DNA from: Deltaproteobacteria bacterium
GTDB taxonomy: Bacteria > Desulfobacterota > Deferrimicrobia > Deferrimicrobiales > Deferrimicrobiaceae
Length of the DNA stretch: 5,808 nucleotides
Reading direction: 5' to 3'
Assembly (NCBI GenBank): GCA_021802685.1
Contig: JAJZRM010000201.1
Location: 1 to 5,808, forward strand
The notes beneath the pieces were generated by a model. The model was not told the DNA's origin. It saw only the letters and a program-made list of their open reading frames with translations, and did not search any database. Within the stretch, counting starts at the first letter, position 1. Each line of letters opens with the position of its first letter. Position numbers and translations under genes: made by a program. Shown here piece after piece: positions 1 to 3,921 of this stretch.

Positions 1-507
<507 letters not shown>

Positions 508-546
508 GTGTCTTCTCCTTTCCTTGCGGTTGTTTACCAGATTGGA

Positions 547-571
547 TTTTTTCCTATATTCAAGGAAAAAA
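547..571. promoter_or_regulatory. Inverted repeat between perR and katG, candidate PerR operator
   Basis: Perfect 9-bp arms TTTTTTCCT (547-555) and AGGAAAAAA (563-571) are separated by 7 bases. The inner part, TTCCT-N7-AGGAA, uses the same half-sites as the inverted repeat in the perR promoter (1028-1042). It lies between the perR stop and the katG ribosome-binding site, where an operator for katG would be expected. I see no convincing -10/-35 pair for katG around it. A weak intrinsic terminator for perR is an alternative, but the stem is mostly A/T, which argues against it. Confidence 0.5.
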
Positions 572-582
572 TATATGCTGCC

Positions 583-1017
583 CTACGTTTTCTTTCGATT
601 CCGGCAATCCTCGCACACTCCTTCCACCTGCACGGTCGTTCGCAGCACCTGGAACCGGGAAACCATCTTTGCCGGAGGCTCCAGGCGGTCGAACTCCTTT
701 GCGGAAAAATCCAGTATTTTCTTGCACCGGATGCAGACCAGGTGGTGGTGCTTGGTGGTGACCGGGTCGTACCTTTTTGAGTTTCCGACGGACAGGACCG
801 ATCCGATGATCCCTTTCTCTTCCATCATGGAAAGGGTCCGGTAGACCGTATCCCGCGAGATATGCGGATGCCCCCTGGAAACCTGCCTGTAGACGGCATC
901 GGCGTCGGGATGGCTCCCGGAACTCTCCACGGCCCGGAGAATCGCCACCCGCTGCGGCGTGACCCTCGCCCTCTGCTCGCGTAGAATCCTTTCCGCCTCT
1001 CCCCGTTTCATTGGCAT
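583..1017 (-). CDS. perR: Fur-family peroxide-responsive repressor, PerR type
   Basis: A 144-residue regulator of usual Fur/PerR length. The N-terminal winged helix (about residues 5-85) has the family segment RVTPQRVAIL and the recognition-helix region SRDTVYRTLSMMEEKG. The C-terminal dimerisation part carries two CxxC zinc pairs, Cys95/Cys98 and Cys135/Cys138. Ligands matching the regulatory Fe/Mn site of Bacillus PerR are all present: His36, Asp84, His90, His92 and Asp103. In that family, iron-catalysed oxidation of site histidines releases the repressor from DNA. The katG gene follows 75 bp downstream, which supports the peroxide role. The start is set at ATG 1017, not at the in-frame TTG at 1053, because that TTG is part of the -35 hexamer. 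The predicted transcription start falls on the A of this ATG and there is no Shine-Dalgarno. ATG 1011 is the alternative start. A generic Fur or Zur role cannot be fully excluded. Confidence 0.93.
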   Translation of the reverse strand: MPMKRGEAERILREQRARVTPQRVAILRAVESSGSHPDADAVYRQVSRGHPHISRDTVYRTLSMMEEKGIIGSVLSVGNSKRYDPVTTKHHHLVCIRCKKILDFSAKEFDRLEPPAKMVSRFQVLRTTVQVEGVCEDCRNRKKT

Positions 1018-1023
1018 TTTTAC

Positions 1024-1060
1024 ATTATAGGAAGAGTTCCTACATGTAGTCAATTCCTAT
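1024..1060 (-). promoter_or_regulatory. perR promoter with overlapping palindromic operator
   Basis: Reading the minus strand, -35 TTGACT (1053-1048) and -10 TATAAT (1029-1024) are 18 bases apart, a near-consensus sigma-70 promoter. A perfect 15-bp inverted repeat, TAGGAAGAGTTCCTA (1028-1042), lies in the spacer and touches the -10. A third half-site, TTCCTAT, is at 1054-1060, just outside the -35, and an 8-bp palindrome TACATGTA is at 1041-1048. A repressor bound here would block polymerase, so autoregulation by PerR is the simplest reading. The predicted +1 at 1017 coincides with the perR ATG. Confidence 0.75.
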
Positions 1061-1101
1061 TTTTACTCCCTGCCTTGTCTTCATTTCAAGAGGTGGTATC
1101 A

Positions 1102-1125
1102 ATGCGGTGCCGAAGATGTCCGTAG
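1102..1125 (+). pseudogene. Possible truncated gene start, ORF closed by the repeat
   Basis: An AAGAGGTGG ribosome-binding-like sequence (1089-1096) precedes ATG 1102, which opens only seven codons (MRCRRCP) before TAG at 1123-1125. That stop lies inside the left copy of the 43-bp repeat, so the reading frame may be the stub of a gene whose body was replaced when the repeat arrived. It is too short to identify, and it could be chance. Confidence 0.2.
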
Positions 1126-1161
1126 GCTTCCCAGGAAATCAGCCACAAATGAGCCACTCGG
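1119..1161. repeat. 43-bp direct repeat, left copy
   Basis: Matches 2119-2161 at 40 of 43 positions; the mismatches are clustered at 1132-1134. The shared core is GAAATCAGCCACAAATGAGC followed by CACTCGG. The two copies are exactly 1000 bp apart, in the same orientation, and enclose the Doc/AbrB toxin-antitoxin operon and the tRNA fragment. This copy ends 13 bp before the doc stop codon. It has one TCCGTAG unit, whereas the right copy and its flank have three. Confidence 0.85.
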
Positions 1162-1174
1162 GACCGCCGATACA

Positions 1175-1579
1175 TTACTTCTGTAGACTGAAAGGTTCCG
1201 CATTCCCCTTGAGCCACTGGGAGAGGCGCTTCTCGGCCAGTTCTCCCGAAGCGAGACGAAGCATCACGTCCACCGCCTCCACCTCGGGCGCATCCAGTCG
1301 ATACCCGTTGATGTCCAGGAACACGTACATGGCCATCAGCGCCACCCGTTTATTGCCGTCGATAAACGGATGATCCTTGACTAACGCGGAGCCGTACGCG
1401 GCGGCCAGGTCGAAAAGGGTCGCGGAGGTTCCGTAGGCGCGTCGATTGCGGGGGCGCGCAAGGGCCGACGACAGAAGGCCGACGTCCCGGATTCCTGGCC
1501 GGCCCCCGTGTTCCGCGACCATCGCCGCGTGCATCGCCCGGACGGCCGCTTCCGGCACCCAGCGGATGCGGCGCTTCAC
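1175..1579 (-). CDS. doc: Doc-type toxin (death-on-curing, Fic fold)
   Basis: A 134-residue protein of usual Doc length. It opens with the family segment around AEHGGRPGIRDVGLLSSALARP (split here: AEHGG 23-27, GIRD 29-32, LLSSALARP 35-43). The Fic active-site motif HPFIDGNKR is at residues 70-78, with catalytic His70, Asp74, Asn76 and Lys77-Arg78. In P1 Doc, this motif phosphorylates elongation factor EF-Tu and stops translation; that activity is inferred here from the motif. The start is GTG at 1579, which overlaps the antitoxin stop in the junction GTGA, so translation is probably coupled. The motif is intact and no frameshift is seen, so the toxin is probably functional. Its partner is an AbrB/MazE-type antitoxin and not Phd. 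Confidence 0.92.
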   Translation of the reverse strand: MKRRIRWVPEAAVRAMHAAMVAEHGGRPGIRDVGLLSSALARPRNRRAYGTSATLFDLAAAYGSALVKDHPFIDGNKRVALMAMYVFLDINGYRLDAPEVEAVDVMLRLASGELAEKRLSQWLKGNAEPFSLQK

Positions 1580-1800
1580 TTCGCCAGCCGGCGCAGCGTG
1601 TTGCGGTACCGCGTCCTGCCCCGTTCGAACGCCTCCATGGCCGCCTCGAAGTCGGAATCGTACGGGGAGAGCTGGATGCCGTCGGGGGTCTCCGTGACGG
1701 AGAGGCTGTCTCCTTCCTTAACGTGCAGACGAGCAGCCACCTCGCTGGGCAGGATCGCACCAAGCGAATTGCCGACCTTCCTCACTTTCACCTTGAACAT
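1576..1800 (-). CDS. AbrB/MazE (SpoVT)-type antitoxin of the Doc toxin
   Basis: A 74-residue protein. The N-terminal swapped-hairpin DNA-binding domain spans about residues 1-47, with the hallmark KVRKVGNSLGAILPSEV (5-21) followed by KEGDSLSVTETPDGIQL (28-44). The C-terminal tail, about residues 48-74, is rich in Arg and Glu (DFEAAMEAFERGRTRYRN) and is the likely toxin-neutralising segment. ATG 1800 is chosen because GGGAGG lies 5-6 bases upstream; a longer reading frame reaches back to 2025 but crosses the tRNA fragment and the promoter region. It precedes doc with a 4-base overlap, the standard antitoxin-first order. The protein probably binds the palindrome at 1823-1834 and represses the operon alone or with Doc. 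Confidence 0.9.
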   Translation of the reverse strand: MFKVKVRKVGNSLGAILPSEVAARLHVKEGDSLSVTETPDGIQLSPYDSDFEAAMEAFERGRTRYRNTLRRLAK

Positions 1801-1822
1801 GAGCACCTCCCGTCTGACGTAA

Positions 1823-1834
1823 TAACATATGTTA
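1823..1834. promoter_or_regulatory. 12-bp palindrome upstream of the antitoxin-doc operon, candidate operator
   Basis: TAACATATGTTA is a perfect palindrome 22 bp upstream of the antitoxin ATG, in an AT-rich patch inside GC-rich DNA. It is where an AbrB-type antitoxin or its toxin complex would autoregulate. I cannot place a confident -35/-10 pair; the palindrome could itself include the -10. Confidence 0.5.
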
Positions 1835-1976
1835 CAACATCGGGACAGAGGTTTCGAATGGTAGATCCCGCGCAGGCGTCTCGCCCTTTCGCGTGCCTGG
1901 GCTGCGGTACACATTCGGATCGCAGATGGGGGAAACCGGCGTCGATCCGGAATCCCTTTTAAAATTGCAATGATTT
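1835..1976. other. Gene-free stretch between the operator and the tRNA fragment
   Basis: No reading frame here has a start with a ribosome-binding site or a recognisable product. It would be the natural downstream flank of the tRNA 3' fragment on the minus strand. No CCA follows the fragment and no clear terminator is seen. Confidence 0.4.
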
Positions 1977-2025
1977 CGAAGGAGGGGGGACTCGAACCCC
2001 CATGGGTTTCCCCAACACCCCTCAA
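1977..2025 (-). pseudogene. 3' fragment of a class II tRNA gene (probable att scar)
   Basis: On the minus strand the sequence reads as the 3' part of a tRNA. TTGAGGG (2025-2019) looks like an anticodon loop. GTGTT follows as a half anticodon stem, then a variable arm GGG-AAA-CCC. A perfect T-arm GGGGG-TTCGAGT-CCCCC spans 2001-1985, followed by the acceptor 3' strand CTCCTTC and G at position 73. The bases 5' of the loop do not pair with GTGTT, and no D-arm or acceptor 5' strand precedes it, so this is not a complete tRNA. Leu(GAG) fits the loop, while G73 fits Ser better, so the identity is open. CCA is not encoded. A fragment beginning at the anticodon loop is the classic product of tyrosine-recombinase integration into a tRNA gene. 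Confidence 0.65.
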
Positions 2026-2040
2026 GCCGCCCTACCTCTG

Positions 2041-2140
2041 AAAACCCCTAGAATTAATTTACATATCAGATAGTTACGACCACGCCAAAAATACACTATC
2101 CGTAGATTTAAGGAGATTTCCGTAGGCTTCCGTAGAAATC
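2041..2140. other. AT-rich segment with phased TCCGTAG repeats, candidate integrase arm region
   Basis: This stretch is clearly richer in A/T than its surroundings. TCCGTAG occurs three times in the same orientation at 2099-2105, 2119-2125 and 2129-2135; the spacings of 20 and 10 bp correspond to whole helical turns. A near match to the IHF consensus (one mismatch) lies at 2064-2076. GATTTC (2115-2120) and GAAATC (2135-2140) form an inverted repeat. Next to a tRNA-derived att fragment, this composition fits the arm of an integration site. No integrase gene remains in the window. Confidence 0.4.
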
Positions 2141-2161
2141 AGCCACAAATGAGCCACTCGG
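2119..2161. repeat. 43-bp direct repeat, right copy
   Basis: Partner of 1119-1161, 40 of 43 bases identical. It contains two TCCGTAG units at a 10-bp step and two AGCCAC units (2141-2146, 2152-2157) at an 11-bp step. On the minus strand the core can be read as the codons E-W-L-I-C-G-stop, so an alternative origin is the 3' end of a lost gene such as an integrase. That idea is conjecture. Confidence 0.85.
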
Positions 2162-2177
2162 ATATTGCCGCGCCTCC

Positions 2178-2206
2178 TTGAATTGTAGTATCGCCTTTGA
2201 TACTAT
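2178..2206 (+). promoter_or_regulatory. hicAB promoter with inverted-repeat operator
   Basis: TTGAAT (2178-2183) and TACTAT (2201-2206) are spaced by the optimal 17 bp. A perfect inverted repeat with 7-bp arms, TAGTATC (2186-2192) and GATACTA (2199-2205), separated by 6 bases, covers the spacer and the -10. HicB has a C-terminal DNA-binding domain, so this is its probable autoregulatory site. The predicted +1 (2213) is the first base of the hicA ATG. Confidence 0.7.
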
Positions 2207-2212
2207 TGGCTC

Positions 2213-2455
2213 ATGACGGCGGCCGGCAAGATCCTCGGCAGGATGCGAAACAATCCGGTGGGTTGGAGGGTCGAGGACATCAAGACGGTCGCAGCCAGAT
2301 TTAAGATCGAGTGCCGACAGCCTGGAACCGGTCACGTTACGTTCCGCCACCCGTCGGGAGCAAAGCTTACGGTCCCAGCGCGAAAACCGATCAAGCCGAT
2401 ATACGTGAGGAAGTTCCTGGAGCTGATTGACGAGGTGACCCATGAGAAAGATTGA
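2213..2455 (+). CDS. hicA: HicA toxin (mRNA interferase)
   Basis: An 80-residue protein with the small dsRBD-like HicA fold. HicA enzymes cleave mRNA and tmRNA independently of ribosomes. The conserved Gly-rich turn and catalytic histidine are seen as QPGTGHVTFRHPSG, with His41, followed by the strand KLTVPARKPIKPIYVRKFLELID typical of the family (LTVPA 52-56, PIKPIYVRKF 59-68). The start ATG 2213 has no Shine-Dalgarno, and the predicted transcript begins at this codon, so translation is probably leaderless. The next in-frame ATG (2243) would remove the first helix and is less likely. The gene overlaps hicB by 14 bp, giving the toxin-first order usual for hicAB. Confidence 0.92.
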   Translation: MTAAGKILGRMRNNPVGWRVEDIKTVAARFKIECRQPGTGHVTFRHPSGAKLTVPARKPIKPIYVRKFLELIDEVTHEKD

Positions 2456-2786
2456 GTACCCCTTCACGATCCGTCGCCTCTCGAAATCAGAAGGCGGAGG
2501 CTGGCTGGTGGAGTTCCCCGACCTCCCGGGATGCATAGCCGACGGCGAGACGATCGAGGAAGCGGTGGAGAACGGGGCGGATGCGCTGCGCTCCTGGCTG
2601 ACCACTGCGAAGGAGTTCAAAGATCCAGTGCCTGCTCCCTCGGCGGCCTTGAGCGGGAAATGGGTCCAGCGGGTTCCGAAAAGCCTTCACGCCAAGCTTG
2701 CCGCCCGGGCCGAAAAGGAAGGGGTGAGCTTGAATACCCTGGTCGTGTCTCTCATCGCTGAAGGGATAGGGCGCCGAGCAAGCTGA
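2442..2786 (+). CDS. hicB: HicB antitoxin
   Basis: A 114-residue protein of two parts. Residues about 1-65 form the HicB partial RNase H-like fold, with the family hallmark GGGWLVEFPDLPGCIADG (18-35) followed by TIEEAVENGADALRSWL. Residues about 73-112 (WVQRVPKSLHAKLAARAEKEGVSLNTLVVSLI region) are a ribbon-helix-helix DNA-binding domain. It neutralises HicA by direct binding and should repress the operon through the inverted repeat at 2186-2205. ATG 2442 lies inside the end of hicA, preceded by GAGGTGA with suitable spacing, so coupled translation is expected. There are no signs of decay. Confidence 0.93.
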   Translation: MRKIEYPFTIRRLSKSEGGGWLVEFPDLPGCIADGETIEEAVENGADALRSWLTTAKEFKDPVPAPSAALSGKWVQRVPKSLHAKLAARAEKEGVSLNTLVVSLIAEGIGRRAS

Positions 2787-3227
2787 TTGCGTGAACGCCA
2801 CAACATTATTCCGCCGTTCCGGCACGTCCTCGCCCCGCGGTCGACAGCCTCGTGGACTCGACGCCCAGCTCGCGTCCGTCGGAGACAACCCCAACGAGCG
2901 GAAGGAGAAGGTGGCGCCCGACCACGCCCCCGTTGCGGCGACTTTCGATCTTTAGGGCACGCGACGCCCTCGGCCGGTTTCAAAGGTTCGTTCGAAACTA
3001 TATTCGAGACGCACATCAGTGAACAGGGCGCTTCGAGAAGCCAGCCTCGGCTGCGCTTGCGAGTGCGGGTATGCACAACCGAAGTTCGGCAGGAGGAAAG
3101 ACAGAATTGTCAAGTGACGCATGAGCAATCAATAGAACGGAAAGGAAGTGGCAGCAAAGAGGAGCGAGCTGTGCCCGGAAAGCGGCGCCCCGAATCCAAT
3201 ACCGGATAACGACAATCGGAAATAATG
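2787..3227. other. About 440 bp without a recognisable gene
   Basis: No reading frame on either strand gives a protein I recognise. The longest plus-strand frame (2787-3209) is Arg-rich, lacks a ribosome-binding site and looks like non-coding GC-rich DNA. A 54-codon frame from GTG 2791 to TAG 2955 begins 4 bp after hicB. It has a plausible hydrophilic part (LDAQLASVGDNPNERKEK) but no ribosome-binding site that I would trust. The stretch may be debris of a lost accessory gene. Confidence 0.4.
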
Positions 3228-3260
3228 TATACTGAGCCTGATTCTGGTAGGGCGAGGTGA
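3228..3260 (+). promoter_or_regulatory. Probable -10 and ribosome-binding site of the DUF433 gene
   Basis: TATACT at 3228-3233 is a good -10 hexamer, with predicted transcription start near 3240 and a leader of about 27 bases. GAGGTGA (3254-3260) is the ribosome-binding site, 6 bases before ATG 3267. No good -35 is found at 16-18 bp, so the promoter may be weak or activator-dependent. Confidence 0.5.
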
Positions 3261-3266
3261 GATTTC

Positions 3267-3491
3267 ATGGAGATTGCTCCCCGCATTACGGTGGACGAAA
3301 AGATCCGTTTCGGCAGGCCGGTGATCAAGGGAACCCGCGTCACCGTGGACTTAATCTTGGGGAAACTGGCGGGGGGGATGACCTACGAAGAGGTCATGGC
3401 CGAATACGACCTCACACGGGAAGACATTCTCGCTGCCCTGAATTACGCGGCGAAGTCGCTGGCGGAAGAAAAAATCCGAGCCATCGGCTGA
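3267..3491 (+). CDS. DUF433 (VapB45-like) antitoxin-family protein, apparently without its toxin
   Basis: A 74-residue protein matching the DUF433 family from end to end. The hallmarks are RITVDEKIRFGRPVIKGTRV (6-25), then VDLILGKLAGGMTYEEVMAE and LTREDILAALNYAAKSL, a small winged helix-turn-helix. DUF433 proteins are usually the antitoxin half of a pair whose toxin is a Mut7-C/PIN-like DUF5615 nuclease encoded immediately downstream. Here no such gene follows: 42 bp later a secreted His/Cys-rich protein begins. It is therefore an orphan, either a solitary regulator or the remainder of a broken pair. ATG 3267 is supported by GAGGTGA upstream. The family assignment is strong; the antitoxin role is known only by family. 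Confidence 0.88.
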   Translation: MEIAPRITVDEKIRFGRPVIKGTRVTVDLILGKLAGGMTYEEVMAEYDLTREDILAALNYAAKSLAEEKIRAIG

Positions 3492-3533
3492 CCTTGTGAA
3501 TACTTGACCAAAACTCGGTAAAAGGGCTCGGTC

Positions 3534-3845
3534 TTGATCATCGGTAATTCCGTCTTCACGAAAAAACACCTGTCCCTCTTCTTCGCCCTGCTTCTTGTCG
3601 GGTTCTCGTCCGCTCTCTACTTGCACCATCATAATGAGGGAGCCGTCCACTCGGACTGCTCGTTCTGCATCGTCGTTCATCACGCACAGTCCGCTTCCTT
3701 GCAACATCAGGAAACGGGAGCGCCCGTTATCTCTCGAGCGTCCCTCGAGATTCCCCCGGAACTACCGGCCCCCGTTTCTGTCCACCTTGAGACTCCCGTT
3801 ATACGTCCTCCCCCCCGTTTTATCGCGGCACAAGTCCCCCGTTAG
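3534..3845 (+). CDS. Small secreted or membrane-anchored His/Cys-rich protein, DUF2946-like
   Basis: A 103-residue protein that I place near the DUF2946 type of small metal-associated proteins, without certainty. After a Lys-Lys start, residues 12-30 (HLSLFFALLLVGFSSALYL) form a signal peptide or membrane helix. Next comes a metal-ligand cluster: His31-His32-His33, His39, Cys42, Cys45 and His49-His50 (pattern HHH-x5-H-x2-C-x2-C-x3-HH). The C-terminal half is Pro-rich, ending near IRPPPR. It probably sits on the periplasmic face and binds zinc or another soft metal. It is the first gene of the presumed uptake operon, 76 bp before the barrel protein. The start used is TTG 3534 with only a weak AGGG upstream; no ATG or GTG exists in frame before the hydrophobic segment, so the start is uncertain. 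Confidence 0.7.
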   Translation: MIIGNSVFTKKHLSLFFALLLVGFSSALYLHHHNEGAVHSDCSFCIVVHHAQSASLQHQETGAPVISRASLEIPPELPAPVSVHLETPVIRPPPRFIAAQVPR

Positions 3846-3846
3846 C

Positions 3847-3863
3847 CAGTTGTTATTCAACTG
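3847..3863. promoter_or_regulatory. Inverted repeat just after the His/Cys-rich gene
   Basis: CAGTTG and CAACTG (6-bp arms) are separated by TTATT. It begins one base after the stop codon and lies 13 bp before the larger palindrome at 3877-3896. It could be an mRNA hairpin or an operator half-site pair. No U-tract follows, so it is not a standard terminator. Confidence 0.35.
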
Positions 3864-3876
3864 ATGACCACCCGCA

Positions 3877-3896
3877 CGACGGGCATATGCCCGTCG
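3877..3896. promoter_or_regulatory. Perfect 20-bp palindrome before the outer-membrane gene
   Basis: CGACGGGCATATGCCCGTCG is perfectly self-complementary, and pairing resumes after one mismatch on each side. It lies 9 bp before the GGAGGAGGG ribosome-binding site (3906-3914). No T-run follows, which argues against a terminator. A repressor operator such as a Zur site, or an RNA hairpin affecting processing or translation of the downstream genes, are the options; the sequence does not match the AT-rich Zur boxes I know. Confidence 0.5.
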
Positions 3897-3921
3897 CGCA
3901 GCCGCGGAGGAGGGCCATACC

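Noticed and set aside
547..571. Intrinsic terminator of perR
   Set aside because: The stem is nearly all A/T and would be weak, the loop is 7 bases, and the half-sites match the perR operator; an operator fits better, though this is not excluded.
1576..2025. Long version of the antitoxin starting near 2025
   Set aside because: The extra 75 residues would be read from the tRNA fragment and the operator region and resemble no protein; ATG 1800 has a good ribosome-binding site and starts the AbrB domain.
2787..3209. 140-codon plus-strand open frame after hicB
   Set aside because: Arg/Pro-rich low-information product, no ribosome-binding site, no family resemblance.
3732..3750. Perfect inverted repeat TCTCGAG-N5-CTCGAGA inside the His/Cys-rich gene
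   Set aside because: It is inside coding sequence, with no U-tract and no nearby start site; short repeats of this size are expected by chance in several kilobases.
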